Under the pieces are notes generated by a model. It did not search any database and was not told the origin of the DNA. It saw only the letters and a list, made by a program, of their open reading frames with translations. A DNA stretch of 64,000 nt from Nitrospinaceae bacterium (GTDB lineage: Bacteria > Nitrospinota_A > UBA7883 > JAJDBK01): positions 36,879-100,878 of the forward strand of contig JAJDBK010000078.1 in NCBI GenBank assembly GCA_029261405.1, given 5' to 3'. The position numbers and the translations under genes were made by a program. Position 1 is the stretch's first letter. Each line of letters begins with the position of its first letter. Positions 48,453 through 58,044 of this stretch are shown in pieces.

Positions 48453-49414
48453 CGCTACTGGCCGGAATAATCGCAGGTTTGATGGCGGACCTGATTTTTG
48501 GCGATCCGCGAGGGTATCCTCACCCGACAAGGCTGATAGGGAAATACGCTGAGTTTATAGAACCCTTTGCCAGAGGCGCAATACAGAGCCGGTTAGTAGC
48601 CGGTTTCTGTTTCTGGTTGATTGTCGTTGTCACGACAGGCGCCCTTACTTATGCCATTACAGCATTTGCTCGAAACGTAGGATGGGTCTCCGAGTTTGTC
48701 GTAACTGCGTTGTTCATATACTTTTCCGTTGCATTGCGTGACCTTGCCGATCATGGTCTAGCGGTTCATGACGCCCTTGCGCAGGGTAAGCTTGACCTTG
48801 CGCGTAAAAGATTGTCGTTGATGGTAGGTCGTGATACGGCGAACCTTGATGAGGAGGGGATAACCCGCGCTTGTGTGGAGAGCGTCTCTGAAGGGATGGT
48901 CGATGGTGTTACGTCCCCCCTGTTTTACGCCGTGATTTTCGGACCTGTTGGGGCCATGGTTTACCGGGCGATAAACACTCTCGACTCCATGTACGGTTAT
49001 AAAAATGAAAAAAACCTGCTATTTGGCAGGGCGTCAGCCAAACTGGATGATGTGGCCAACTTTATTCCGGCGAGGGTCACCGCCCCTTTTGTATGGCTGG
49101 GGGCTTTGTTGTCGGGCATGAACGCGACCGGGTCGCGTAAGGCCACATTTCGGTATGGCAATGCGCACGACAGTCCCAATTCCGCTATATCTGAGGCGGC
49201 TGTGGCGGGAGCTTTGGGAGTACGACTGGGCGGACCGGCACGCTACAGAGGAGAGTCTGTGGATCGACCATACATTGGGGACGACTATTCTACGCTTAAC
49301 AGGGGGTCAATATTACAATCGGTCCACCTCGTAAATTTTGCGTCGATTCTCTACGTTTCGTTCCTGATTATAGTAAAGGTTATTCTTATATATTTATTCT
49401 TCCCAATCATGTAA
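48449..49414 (+). CDS. cbiB: adenosylcobinamide-phosphate synthase
   Basis: Integral membrane enzyme (CbiB/CobD) that attaches the aminopropanol linker to adenosylcobyric acid. The 321-residue protein starts at the overlapping GTG, has DLIFGDPRGYPHPTRLIG near the N-terminus, RDTANLDEEGITRACVESVSEGMVDG in the middle, and NSAISEAAVAGALGVRLGG near 250-270. It ends the cobalamin run. The threonine-phosphate decarboxylase and cobT genes are not in the window. Confidence 0.94.
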   Translation: MTLLAGIIAGLMADLIFGDPRGYPHPTRLIGKYAEFIEPFARGAIQSRLVAGFCFWLIVVVTTGALTYAITAFARNVGWVSEFVVTALFIYFSVALRDLADHGLAVHDALAQGKLDLARKRLSLMVGRDTANLDEEGITRACVESVSEGMVDGVTSPLFYAVIFGPVGAMVYRAINTLDSMYGYKNEKNLLFGRASAKLDDVANFIPARVTAPFVWLGALLSGMNATGSRKATFRYGNAHDSPNSAISEAAVAGALGVRLGGPARYRGESVDRPYIGDDYSTLNRGSILQSVHLVNFASILYVSFLIIVKVILIYLFFPIM

Positions 49415-49450
49415 AATCAACCGGTTATACAGTCGAAAATAAGGATCACG

Positions 49451-50908
49451 ATGAACGCTCTTAACGGATTTTCGCTTCGCATAAAGTTATTCGCCGGATT
49501 GGCTGTAATAGTTATTAGCGTTGCGATCAATATAGTTGCAGTAACCTGGTCGCTTAACAGCGCCGAGAACGACGCTTTTCTCGTAAATATGAGTGGTCGT
49601 CAAAGAATGCTGACTCAGGCGAACGCCAAAGCTTCGGCTTTGGGGCTGAAGAAAGAAGCGGAGAACACCAAAAAACTGTTCACACAAACCTTGAGCGCCA
49701 TAAAATCTGGTGGAGAGTGCCCAACTGACCTTGGTATGAACTCTTTCAGGAGAATACCGCCTATAACCGATTCGGTCGCACACAATAAAATATCGGAGAT
49801 CGAAGGGGTCGCAGGAGAATATTGGCGTAAGGCGGGGGAACTTGGTACGCTCATCCAGGGTTCGGAAGACCGAAAGCGGCTTGGCGACGATGTGGGCGCT
49901 CTTGCCAACAAGTTGCGAAAAGCGAGCGACGATCTTGTTCTTATTTTGCAGAACCTCGCTAACGTTAATCAGACATATATCCGGTGGTCAACGTATATAG
50001 CCGGAATCGTAAACCTGCTCCTGATAACCCTGCTCGGAGTTTTTATTCAGATAGGAATTATCGGCCCGTTGAGAAGAGAAACAGAAAAACTTTCATCCGG
50101 AGCGGAACAGGTGAACGCGGCTTCCCACGAGATATCCAACGCAAGCCAGACATTGGCCGAAGGTTCGGCGGAACAAGCCTCTTCCCTTCAGGAGACCACC
50201 GCCACTCTTGACGATTTGACAAACAAGACAAGGTTGACCGCCGATAACGCCAAGGTGGCCAACTCCATGGCCCAGGAGGCGAAATTGAAGTCGGATGCGG
50301 GCAACAGCGAGATGGTCTCGATGATTCAGGCCATGGAGGCTATCAACAAGTCTTCCGAAGAGATATCGAAAATTATCAAGGTGATCGAGGAGATATCTTT
50401 CCAGACTAACCTTCTGGCGTTGAACGCCGCTGTCGAGGCGGCCCGGGCCGGTGAGCATGGTAAAGGTTTTGCCGTGGTGGCCGAAGAGGTCCGAAACCTG
50501 GCCCAGAGAGCGGCCAGCTCCGTTAAGGAGAGCGCTGGCCTCATTGACGATGCGAGACACAAAGCAAGTGACGGTAACGATAGAGCGAGAAAAACCGGTA
50601 AAATGCTGGAGGAGATCACCATCAGCATCAACAAGGTTACAAGCGTTGTGGAGGAGATCACCAGCGCCTCAATAGAACAAGCCGATGGTATCAGCCAGAT
50701 AAAAGCGGCTGTGACCAGAATGGATGGCATAACCCAACAGAACGCCGCTACCTCGGAAGAAGCGGCCGCCTCGTCAGAGGAGTTGTCGGCCCAGGCCGAA
50801 AGCCTCAACGATATCGTTATCGACCTTAACGCCCTTGTGGAGGGGAGCGACGATATGGGTCGAGGGGGAGCGGAGACTTCCAGAGCGCACGCATACCTGC
50901 CACGGTAA
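49451..50908 (+). CDS. methyl-accepting chemotaxis protein with PilJ-type sensor
   Basis: A 485-residue transmembrane receptor. Two helices (about 10-32 and 180-202) bracket a periplasmic PilJ/type IV pili-like sensor with the [11 protein letters not shown] motif (residues 44-54) that also occurs in nitrate/nitrite sensors. The cytoplasmic half is a signalling coiled coil with the tip [35 protein letters not shown]. No clear HAMP domain is seen. There is no CheR-tethering pentapeptide at the C-terminus. No other chemotaxis genes are nearby. Confidence 0.9.
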   Translation: MNALNGFSLRIKLFAGLAVIVISVAINIVAVTWSLNSAENDAFLVNMSGRQRMLTQANAKASALGLKKEAENTKKLFTQTLSAIKSGGECPTDLGMNSFRRIPPITDSVAHNKISEIEGVAGEYWRKAGELGTLIQGSEDRKRLGDDVGALANKLRKASDDLVLILQNLANVNQTYIRWSTYIAGIVNLLLITLLGVFIQIGIIGPLRRETEKLSSGAEQVNAASHEISNASQTLAEGSAEQASSLQETTATLDDLTNKTRLTADNAKVANSMAQEAKLKSDAGNSEMVSMIQAMEAINKSSEEISKIIKVIEEISFQTNLLALNAAVEAARAGEHGKGFAVVAEEVRNLAQRAASSVKESAGLIDDARHKASDGNDRARKTGKMLEEITISINKVTSVVEEITSASIEQADGISQIKAAVTRMDGITQQNAATSEEAAASSEELSAQAESLNDIVIDLNALVEGSDDMGRGGAETSRAHAYLPR

Positions 50909-51007
50909 AGTAGCCGAGAATCCCGGCGTATATAATCTGTGACGGGAGAATAACCGTTCCCGCTCCGCTCCTTCTGCGCCACTTGGTACCTGGAAAGATA
51001 ATTCCTT

Positions 51008-52078
51008 ATGAAAAACGGACTGGTCCTTGTGGCCATGAGTGGAGGCGTCGATAGTTCTGTCGCCGCCGCTCTTCTGAAAGATTCCGGGCGTGAAGTTGTC
51101 GGTGTAACCATGCGTGTCTGGGACGAAACACCGGGTGAGAAGTCGTGTTGCTCCCTTGAGGATACCGAAGACGCCCGACGAGTCGCCGACAGAATTGGAA
51201 TCCCTCACTACACCCTGAACGTCAAGGGTGAGTTCAAGGCGAAGGTGGTTGATTATTTCGTAGAGGAGTATCTGCGAGGCCGCACACCAAACCCTTGTGT
51301 GCTCTGCAACCAGGAGCTGAAGTTCGATCACCTCTTTACTAAAGGGGCGCAGATAGGCGCAAGCCATGTCGCCACCGGTCACTACGCGCGGATCGGAGAG
51401 TTTATGGGCCGTCCAGCGCTGCTGAAAGGAGTGGACGCGGATAAAGACCAGAGCTATTTCATGTTTTCCATCGACCCTTCCCGGTTGGGTGACGTTCTTT
51501 TCCCGTTGGGCGAATATACAAAAGAGAGCGCCCGGAACCTTGCGGAAAAGTATGGCCTTAACGTGGCTCAAAAAGAGGAGAGCCAGGAGATCTGTTTTGT
51601 ACCCGACAACGACTACGGCAAGCTTGTACAAAGCGAAGCCGGTTTCAGACTGGTCGAAGGGGATATTGTAACAAGCACAGGTGAGGTTGTTGGCAGGCAC
51701 AAGGGATATCCTTACTACACCATAGGCCAGCGGCGCGGTCTTGGGATAAGCCACTCTAAACCGTTATACGTCACGAAAATCGATCCGGTGTTAAACCGCA
51801 TTACCGTTGGTTACCCGGATGACCTGCTCGGATCGGGTCTTGTGGCGGGAGGTGTAAGGTGGTTAATACCTGAAAATGAAGCGCTTGAATTGGAGGTTAC
51901 GGCAAAAATCAGGCATAGCAGGGAGGAGGCGGCTGTGACGATCAAGCCGTGTGGCCCCGGAGAGCTTGAAGTTCGGTTCGCAAAACCAGTATCCGCTATC
52001 GCGCCGGGACAGGCCGTGGTTTTTTACCATGGCGATGTAGTGGCAGCCGGTGGATGGATAGAGAGGAGGCTAGATTGA
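51008..52078 (+). CDS. mnmA: tRNA-specific 2-thiouridylase
   Basis: Enzyme that thiolates the wobble uridine of Lys, Glu and Gln tRNAs. The 356-residue protein has the PP-loop MSGGVDSSVAAALL (about 10-23), the catalytic cysteines in NPCVLCNQELKF (about residue 100) and SQEICFVPDNDYG (about 198), and the GLGISHSKPLYV region. The stop codon TGA overlaps the TTG start of the following phosphatase gene (TTGA), so the two are probably translated together. Confidence 0.96.
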   Translation: MKNGLVLVAMSGGVDSSVAAALLKDSGREVVGVTMRVWDETPGEKSCCSLEDTEDARRVADRIGIPHYTLNVKGEFKAKVVDYFVEEYLRGRTPNPCVLCNQELKFDHLFTKGAQIGASHVATGHYARIGEFMGRPALLKGVDADKDQSYFMFSIDPSRLGDVLFPLGEYTKESARNLAEKYGLNVAQKEESQEICFVPDNDYGKLVQSEAGFRLVEGDIVTSTGEVVGRHKGYPYYTIGQRRGLGISHSKPLYVTKIDPVLNRITVGYPDDLLGSGLVAGGVRWLIPENEALELEVTAKIRHSREEAAVTIKPCGPGELEVRFAKPVSAIAPGQAVVFYHGDVVAAGGWIERRLD

Positions 52079-52872
52079 AAAAAAACTCTTTCGATCTCGG
52101 TTTGGCTTTGGCCGTTGCAACAAGGGCGGCCCTGTTGGCGGGTGAAATCCAGAAGGAGTACGCAGGTGGAGAGACTTTCGATATTGAGCGCAAAGGTGAG
52201 ATCGATCTTGTAACAGAAGTCGACCTGAAATGCGAAAAAGCGATTGTGGAAGTGATAAGCGACGCTTACCCGGATCATGGAATCATGGCCGAGGAGGGGA
52301 GTGACAAGTCGGCGGGTAACAACGGGTTTCTCTGGATCGTCGATCCCCTCGACGGTACGACCAACTTTGCGCACCGGTTTCCGGTCTACTGTTCATCCGT
52401 GGCGCTCACTATAGATAAGGAGCGGAGTGTTGGAGCTGTCTACGATCCGACCCGGGACGAAATGTTTACCGCGATAAAGGGGCGAGGCGCTTTTCTGAAT
52501 GGCGAACCGATCAAGGTGTCGCAAACAGGTGAACTGATCGATTCGTTATTGGCGACCGGTTTTCCTTACGGCATAAAGAGCGTCGCCAGAAACAACCTGA
52601 AGGAGTTTTCCGCCATGGTGATGAAAGCCCAGGCTATCAGACGACCCGGAGCGGCGGCGCTCGATCTTTGTTATGTGGCTTGCGGCAGGCTGGACGGGTT
52701 CTGGGAGTTTCACCTTAAACCGTGGGATATGGCTGGTGGCGCGTTGATGGTAACCGAAGCGGGTGGAGAGGTGACCCGGGCTGACGGTGACCCTACCGAC
52801 ATCTTCACACCTGAGATAGTGGCGTCAAACGGAGTGATTCACAAAATGATGGTTGAGGTCGTAAACGAGTGA
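52075..52872 (+). CDS. suhB: inositol monophosphatase family protein
   Basis: Mg2+-dependent phosphatase of about 265 residues. Metal-binding motifs are DLVTEVD, EEGSD, the signature WIVDPLDGTTNFAHRFP, and the C-terminal WDMAGGALMVTEAGG. I start at the TTG at 52075, which has GGAGG five bases upstream and overlaps the mnmA stop; a frame from ATG 52054 lies within mnmA. Substrates in this family include inositol-1-phosphate, fructose-1,6-bisphosphate and PAP. SuhB is only the nearest well-known name. Confidence 0.9.
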   Translation: MKKNSFDLGLALAVATRAALLAGEIQKEYAGGETFDIERKGEIDLVTEVDLKCEKAIVEVISDAYPDHGIMAEEGSDKSAGNNGFLWIVDPLDGTTNFAHRFPVYCSSVALTIDKERSVGAVYDPTRDEMFTAIKGRGAFLNGEPIKVSQTGELIDSLLATGFPYGIKSVARNNLKEFSAMVMKAQAIRRPGAAALDLCYVACGRLDGFWEFHLKPWDMAGGALMVTEAGGEVTRADGDPTDIFTPEIVASNGVIHKMMVEVVNE

Positions 52873-52948
52873 GGCCCTGTTCGGCGGCTGTATATGGAAT
52901 TATTTATTACGATGGTTTAAAATCGCTCCTATACACAATCCAGGCTAG

Positions 52949-53722
52949 GTGATGTTGAAGATCGTATTTTCCCCCAAATATCTCTTGTCGCTCATGGTAG
53001 CCTTCACACTCTCTCTATCGGTATGGGCCGAAGGGGAGGTTTTGAGCAAAACACCGGGTGATGTCTTCGTATTGGTGGAGGCGCTTCAATTCCAAACAAA
53101 AGCTCTTCGTGAGAGAAAGAACATCAGAACAAACTGGCCGTCAATTCCTGTTCAGCACGGCAAGTCTCCGCGTCATGTCTATCAGAAGGGGCTTGAGGTT
53201 CTTGACAAAATAAGTCGTTTGAGGCGTATAGAACATATGGGGCCTGTTACCGTGCCCGTTTTGCCATCACGGAAGATTACTCCAGAGGAGGTGTACGAAC
53301 TGGTCTTGAGATTGACCGGCGAAATAGAGGTGTTTACCAAAGGTGAGGTGACCAGATTCCTGCGGATGACCCAGAATTTGCCGATGGAGGTTGAGCCGTC
53401 GGCAAAAACCGAAGGAAAACACCCGAACCATGCGCTGGCGATGTCGTATCGACTGTTGGAAAAAATCGCCCTTGCGGAGAAGAACCTGTGGATGGATCCA
53501 GTAAAGGTTCCTGTGGTTCCGAAGAGGGTCATCAAGCCAGAAGAGGTGTACGACTCGCTCCTGAGTGTCATGGCCGAGCTTCTCGCCGAAAGCGATCTTG
53601 ACGAGGAACAACGCAAATATGTGGATGTATTTCGTAACGCGGGAGAGACACTCCTGACTCTTATCAACACTATTCTCGACATTTCAAAGATCGAATCGGG
53701 GCAACTTCACCGTTTCCCTTGA
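52949..53722 (+). pseudogene. exported repeat protein ending in a histidine kinase fragment
   Basis: A 257-residue frame with three zones. A signal peptide comes first (residues 1-28). About 185 residues then hold a four-fold degenerate repeat around [48 protein letters not shown] and [16 protein letters not shown]. The last ~45 residues ([35 protein letters not shown]) are the second half of a HisKA domain. The phosphorylated-histidine half and the ATPase domain are missing. Just after the stop, the +1 frame resumes as [10 protein letters not shown], the usual end of an ATPase domain, leading into a receiver. I read this as a hybrid kinase collapsed by deletion, possibly fused to an unrelated exported protein. 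Confidence 0.7.
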
Positions 53723-53789
53723 AGTTCCTGTTCAGGCGCTTTCAAAAAACAACAAACCGGTTGTCGATATAACCGACATACCAGCGAAG

Positions 53790-54200
53790 GTGGATGAGCG
53801 GCGTCGGTCACTTTCAATCATTTTGGTGGAAGACTCGAAAAACAACCGGATGGTGGTTCAGGCTTTCCTGAAGAAGACACCCTTCAGGCTTAACATGGCG
53901 GAAAACGGTGAGATCGGTCTGAAGAAATTCATCGCAGGAAAATACGATCTGATTCTCATGGATATGCAGATGCCGGTGATGGACGGGCGGACCGCTACTA
54001 CGAAGATGCGGGATTGGGAGAAAACGAACCGAAAGAGCCCGACACCTGTAGTGGCGCTGACAGCGGAGGCGCTGACGGAGGATATCGAAAGTTGTTTAAA
54101 AGCCGGATGCGATGGACATTTGTCAAAACCGATAACAAGGGATAAACTGGTCGAAACCATAACTCGTTTTGCGGCGGTTGCAAGCAATGAACAACGATGA
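53790..54200 (+). CDS. receiver-domain protein, remnant of the hybrid kinase
   Basis: A 136-residue receiver domain with acidic pocket VEDSKNN, phospho-acceptor in DLILMDMQMPVMDG and the LSKPI lysine. All key residues are kept, so the domain could still be phosphorylated. The open frame actually extends back to about 53706, where it encodes the end of a kinase ATPase domain, so GTG 53790 may not be a natural start. It overlaps the HPt gene at the 3' end by 14 bases. Originally this was probably one multidomain kinase. Confidence 0.78.
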   Translation: MDERRRSLSIILVEDSKNNRMVVQAFLKKTPFRLNMAENGEIGLKKFIAGKYDLILMDMQMPVMDGRTATTKMRDWEKTNRKSPTPVVALTAEALTEDIESCLKAGCDGHLSKPITRDKLVETITRFAAVASNEQR

Positions 54201-54498
54201 AGAGATAATAAAAGTTGATCCCGACCTGATCGGTATCGTTCCGCTCTTTTTCGAGTCGGCCAGAGAGGATATAAAAAAGATCAGGAGAGCGCTGGCCGAT
54301 TCCGATTTTGATACTGTCAGGATCACAGGTCACAGTTTCAAGGGATCTGGCGGAAGCTACGGATTCAAGCTGGTTTCAAGAATCGGCGCTGGCATTGAGA
54401 TCGCCGCCAAAGAGAGCAATTCTGATGAGGCGGAGCGTCTTGTGGGAGAACTGGCAAACTATCTTGACAACGTAAAGTTTGAACCGGGGGAAGAGTAG
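54187..54498 (+). CDS. HPt phosphotransfer protein
   Basis: A 103-residue histidine-containing phosphotransfer domain. The phosphorylated histidine lies in ITGHSFKGSGGSYGF, and the flanking helices fit the four-helix HPt bundle. I take ATG 54187; the frame from 54169 adds six residues without similarity. It overlaps the receiver gene. It could still shuttle phosphate from another kinase, such as the large hybrid kinase at 30.6-34.5 kb, though that link is a guess. The stop codon is directly adjacent to the convergent yraN gene with no gap. Confidence 0.82.
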   Translation: MNNDEEIIKVDPDLIGIVPLFFESAREDIKKIRRALADSDFDTVRITGHSFKGSGGSYGFKLVSRIGAGIEIAAKESNSDEAERLVGELANYLDNVKFEPGEE

Positions 54499-54915
54499 TC
54501 AGAAAGCGTTCCTGATAATCGTGACTTCAGGATTATCACCGCCTGTAAAATCGACAGTCACAACGTCGAACCTGAGACTTGTATTCTTGAGTTTCTTCTT
54601 AACCAGGTAAAGGTCTCCCGCTTTCCTGTACCTTTTTCGTCTTTTGTTGTCAACGGCCTGGAGCGGTTTCCCGAATGAGTGGTTCGATCTCGTCTTGACT
54701 TCTATAAACACCAGCAGTTCCTTCTCTATGGCTATGATGTCTACTTCCCGTCCGTAGATGACGGCGTTTCTCTCCAGTATCGAATATCCTTCGGCAAGCA
54801 GTGCGTTGACGGCAAGATCCTCACCAAATTGTCCGAGGGCGGTATGGCCTTTATCGTTTCGGAGCCTGTGCCGGGCGAAAGTTATTGTGTCGCGGAATTT
54901 CTTGAGCAGTCCCAT
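54499..54915 (-). CDS. yraN: YraN family (UPF0102) protein
   Basis: A 138-residue member of the YraN family, which has an endonuclease-like fold (Holliday-junction-resolvase superfamily). The core is GEDLAVNALLAEGYSILERN..GREVDIIAIEKELLVFIEVKTRS, with the metal-binding residues in E..D..E-x-K order. The biological role is unproven. It follows rnhB with no gap (its ATG shares one base with the rnhB stop), a common pairing in bacteria. Confidence 0.9.
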   Translation of the reverse strand: MGLLKKFRDTITFARHRLRNDKGHTALGQFGEDLAVNALLAEGYSILERNAVIYGREVDIIAIEKELLVFIEVKTRSNHSFGKPLQAVDNKRRKRYRKAGDLYLVKKKLKNTSLRFDVVTVDFTGGDNPEVTIIRNAF

Positions 54916-55535
54916 TATTTTGGGAACGGGAGGTTAAGAACGCAATGCTCCTTAACGCCCTTGAACGTCCTGCGATGGATTGGTGAAGGGCCATGTTTTC
55001 TTATCGACTCCTTGTGCGCTTTTGATCCGTAACCTTTATGTTTCTCAAAACCGTACTCCGGGTATTTTTGCGAGTGTTCCACCATCATCTTGTCTCGTGT
55101 GACCTTGGCCAGAACCGAGGCGGCGGCTATCGACAATGACAGGAGGTCCCCTTTGACGATGGTCTTCTGTTCACCTTGCCAATCGATGGCGCAGTTGCCA
55201 TCGATCAGAATCATGTCGCAGGTCACACCAAGTTTTTTTACCGATTCGAGCATGGCAAGCCTTGTCGCCTGAAGGATGTTTATGGTGTCTATGGTAGGAG
55301 CGTCAACGGCGTGAACCGCGTATGATACCGACACCTCTTTTATTACAGGAAACAGACGGTTTCGTTCTTTTTCCGTCAGGGCTTTTGAATCGGTCAAGCC
55401 GGGAATTTCAATCTTTTCCGGCAGGATCACCGCCGAGGCTACCACCGGTCCGGCAAGTGGCCCCCGGCCCGCTTCATCAACACCGGCTATATGGGAAAAA
55501 CCTCGTTTTCGCGCTTCTTTTTCAAACGTGAGCAT
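54915..55535 (-). CDS. rnhB: ribonuclease HII
   Basis: Cleaves the RNA part of RNA-DNA hybrids and single embedded ribonucleotides. The 206-residue protein has the first catalytic residues in GVDEAGRGPLAGPVVASAV (Asp-Glu), ILIDGN with the third Asp, and the C-terminal YPEYGFEKHKGYGSKAH block. It shares one base at each end with its neighbours plsC and yraN, pointing to one compact operon. Confidence 0.96.
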   Translation of the reverse strand: MLTFEKEARKRGFSHIAGVDEAGRGPLAGPVVASAVILPEKIEIPGLTDSKALTEKERNRLFPVIKEVSVSYAVHAVDAPTIDTINILQATRLAMLESVKKLGVTCDMILIDGNCAIDWQGEQKTIVKGDLLSLSIAAASVLAKVTRDKMMVEHSQKYPEYGFEKHKGYGSKAHKESIRKHGPSPIHRRTFKGVKEHCVLNLPFPK

Positions 55536-56290
55536 CAGGCTTTCTCTCTTTCGTAATTGAACCCTGTCAACAAGGGAGGATCAATGTATAACGGTTGATG
55601 CTCCATCCGCAGTTTTGCGATCTCACTCATGATAGCGTCTGATATGGCTTGTGAGGTGGCTTTGCTATCCGGCATTTCGTAAAAAGGATCAAGGTTCATC
55701 GGCTCGCCAAAGACCACTGTGTAGGGGACTTTAAACCAACGCGTTTTCCGGCCCGGCCAGAAGTAGTGATCCGTATTGATGACAAGGGTTGGTATCACCA
55801 CCGGCCTTGCCTTGTATATGATCCAGCCAACGCCCGACCTGCCGCGCAACAGTTCCCCGTTTCTGCTTCTTGTCCCTTCGGGAAAAATCATCACCTGATA
55901 GTTATTGGCGTAGTATGCGATCCGTTTCATCGATTCGATATCGCGGGATCGGCGTTTCACGGCGAAACTGCCCCAGATCGAAATTATGCTCCTGACTATC
56001 GGGATTGCAAAGAGCTCCTCTTTGCCGGGGGCCATGAACGGCATGGTCGAAAACCGTCTTATGGCAAAAGCTGGTATCAGTATGGTGTCCACACCCGATA
56101 CATGGTTCGAGGCGAAAAGCGCACCCCCCGTTTTCGGAATATTCTCCGCTCCTATCACCTGGGAGCGGTTGAACACCTTGAAAAAAAGATCAACAATCGG
56201 GAAACTGATACCCCTTGCTATCGCCATAACCCATTTGCGGGCCGTACTTATCCGGTTCTTATCCGGCGCTTCAATGTTATTTTCGGTCAT
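55535..56290 (-). CDS. plsC: 1-acyl-sn-glycerol-3-phosphate acyltransferase
   Basis: Membrane-associated acyltransferase of phospholipid synthesis, 251 residues. The catalytic H-x4-D motif is SNHVSGVDT (H63, D68). Motif III is MIFPEGTRSRNGELLRG, and motif IV is in the VIPTLVIN strand. An N-terminal hydrophobic helix (about 20-40) anchors it. PlsC fits best, but other acyltransferases of this family, including ornithine-lipid enzymes, share these motifs. Its stop overlaps the rnhB start by one base. Confidence 0.88.
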   Translation of the reverse strand: MTENNIEAPDKNRISTARKWVMAIARGISFPIVDLFFKVFNRSQVIGAENIPKTGGALFASNHVSGVDTILIPAFAIRRFSTMPFMAPGKEELFAIPIVRSIISIWGSFAVKRRSRDIESMKRIAYYANNYQVMIFPEGTRSRNGELLRGRSGVGWIIYKARPVVIPTLVINTDHYFWPGRKTRWFKVPYTVVFGEPMNLDPFYEMPDSKATSQAISDAIMSEIAKLRMEHQPLYIDPPLLTGFNYEREKA

Positions 56291-56327
56291 GGAAAAAATT
56301 TATACAAAAAAGGGCTGTCAGGCAAGC

Positions 56328-57299
56328 TCATTTATAGGGGGAAGCGTCTCCGCCAAACGAATGCAACAGGTCGGTCATATCTTTCGGAAGGGGCGCGTCG
56401 AATGTCATGGTCCGTTTATCGGTCGGATGGATAAAGGTGATTTTCCACGCGTGGAGAGCCTGCCTGTTGATGGGGAATTTTCCGATTCCCCTCGAATAGA
56501 CCGGATCGCCCACCACGGGGTTATTTATATGTTGCAGGCTGACCCTTATCTGGTGAGTGCGTCCCGTGGATAACGAGACCTCAAGGAGAGAAACTTTCCC
56601 GAATTCCTGTAAAATTTTATAGTGGGTAATCGACTCCCGCCCACCAGATTGCAGTACCGCCATCCTTTTCCGGTGCGCCGGGGCTCTTCCGATCAGGGCG
56701 TTTACGGTTCCTTCCCGATTTTTCGGCGTTCCCTTGACCAGAGCGAGGTAGATCCGCGACATCTCTCTCGATTTCAACTGCTCTGATAACGACTGGTGGG
56801 TTTTGTCGTTCCTGGCTACAGCCATGACACCTGAAGTATCCTTGTCGAGCCTGTGAACCAGCCCTGGACGGATAACACCTCCTATAGTGGAGAGATCATC
56901 ACCGCCAAAATGACCCAGAAGAGCGTTTACCAAAGTTCCCGAATAGTGGCCGGCTGACGGGTGGACCACCATGCCCGCCGGTTTATTAATGACCACAACG
57001 TCGGAGTCTTCATAGACGATATCAAGGTCGATCTTTTCAGGCTTGATGTCTGACAGGAGAGGCTCCGGCATGGTTACCGCAATCTGGTCGCCAGCCTTGA
57101 GTCTGTGGGAGGAGCGGATATTATTCCCGTTAACAAGGATCGAACCTGCGCCGATTAGTTTTTGTATCCGCGCCCTCGTGAGGTCCGGCTCAACGCTGGC
57201 AAGATAAGTATCGACCCGCTCACCTGTATTGAGGTCATCGACGCAAAAGACAGTATCGGGAATCAGGCTAACCGTTCGCTTTCTTTCGTTTGCTTGCAA
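56328..57299 (-). CDS. rluD: RluD-type 23S rRNA pseudouridine synthase
   Basis: Converts uridines in large-subunit rRNA to pseudouridine. The 323-residue protein has an N-terminal S4 RNA-binding domain (about 25-90) and a catalytic domain with GLVHRLDKDTSGVM (catalytic Asp152) and GRTHQIRVSLQH. Length and domain order match RluA/RluD family members acting on helix 69. Its start lies 32 bases inside the end of lgt, which suggests translational coupling. Confidence 0.92.
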   Translation of the reverse strand: MQANERKRTVSLIPDTVFCVDDLNTGERVDTYLASVEPDLTRARIQKLIGAGSILVNGNNIRSSHRLKAGDQIAVTMPEPLLSDIKPEKIDLDIVYEDSDVVVINKPAGMVVHPSAGHYSGTLVNALLGHFGGDDLSTIGGVIRPGLVHRLDKDTSGVMAVARNDKTHQSLSEQLKSREMSRIYLALVKGTPKNREGTVNALIGRAPAHRKRMAVLQSGGRESITHYKILQEFGKVSLLEVSLSTGRTHQIRVSLQHINNPVVGDPVYSRGIGKFPINRQALHAWKITFIHPTDKRTMTFDAPLPKDMTDLLHSFGGDASPYK

Positions 57300-58035
57300 G
57301 GAAAAATCCCATGGTTATCAGGACCGCCAGAATCGCTATGATCTGTGATGTGGAAATCATACCGTCGAACCACAAACCTCTCGGATCGCCCCGATAGTTT
57401 TCAATGACAGACCTTCCAACCGCATAGAGGGTTACCCATGTCCACCAGAGCTGTCCGTCAAACTTTTTATATTTCCGCATTGCCATCAGCAGGGCGAAGA
57501 GGAGCAGTTCGTTTCCGACAGAATAGAGCTGGGTCGGGTGGAGGGGAACTCCCACAGGGGCCAACGAATCGGCGTTGTGGAAGGTGATCGCCCAGGCGAC
57601 ATCGGTCGCTTTGCCGTAGCAACATCCGGCGAAAACACATCCGACCCTGCCCACAGCGTGGCCGAGGGCGAGGCCGGGGGTGGCGATATCGGCGAACTGC
57701 CACAGTTTCAGATCATATCTTTTGGCGCAGACAATTACGGCGATGGAAGCGCCGATCAACCCCCCGTAAAAGACCAGCCCACCACGCCACAACTTGAAAA
57801 TATCGACCGGGTTTTCGAGGAAAAAATCGAGATTAACAATAATGTAAAACAGCCGCGCCCCGATAATGGCCGATAGAATTATCCAGAAGGAGATGTCGTA
57901 GACCTTTTGCGGATCGATTCCTTCTTTCTTCGCAAGACGGGCGGTAAGGAATATTCCAAGCATGAACCCTGACGCCACCATTAATCCATAAGTGTGCAGG
58001 GTGATCGGGCCAACAGAGAGAAGAACGGGATACAT
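57268..58035 (-). CDS. lgt: prolipoprotein diacylglyceryl transferase
   Basis: Inner-membrane enzyme that adds diacylglycerol to the lipobox cysteine of lipoproteins. The 255-residue protein has about seven helices, the RGGLVFYGGLIGA segment (84-96), the signature GHAVGRVGCVFAGCCYG (125-141), and HPTQLYS. All are typical. It would serve the lipoproteins in this window (ActE, the CsgG-like protein). Its 3' end overlaps rluD by 32 bases. Confidence 0.95.
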   Translation of the reverse strand: MYPVLLSVGPITLHTYGLMVASGFMLGIFLTARLAKKEGIDPQKVYDISFWIILSAIIGARLFYIIVNLDFFLENPVDIFKLWRGGLVFYGGLIGASIAVIVCAKRYDLKLWQFADIATPGLALGHAVGRVGCVFAGCCYGKATDVAWAITFHNADSLAPVGVPLHPTQLYSVGNELLLFALLMAMRKYKKFDGQLWWTWVTLYAVGRSVIENYRGDPRGLWFDGMISTSQIIAILAVLITMGFFLASKRKKANG

Positions 58036-58044
58036 CTGACTTCG

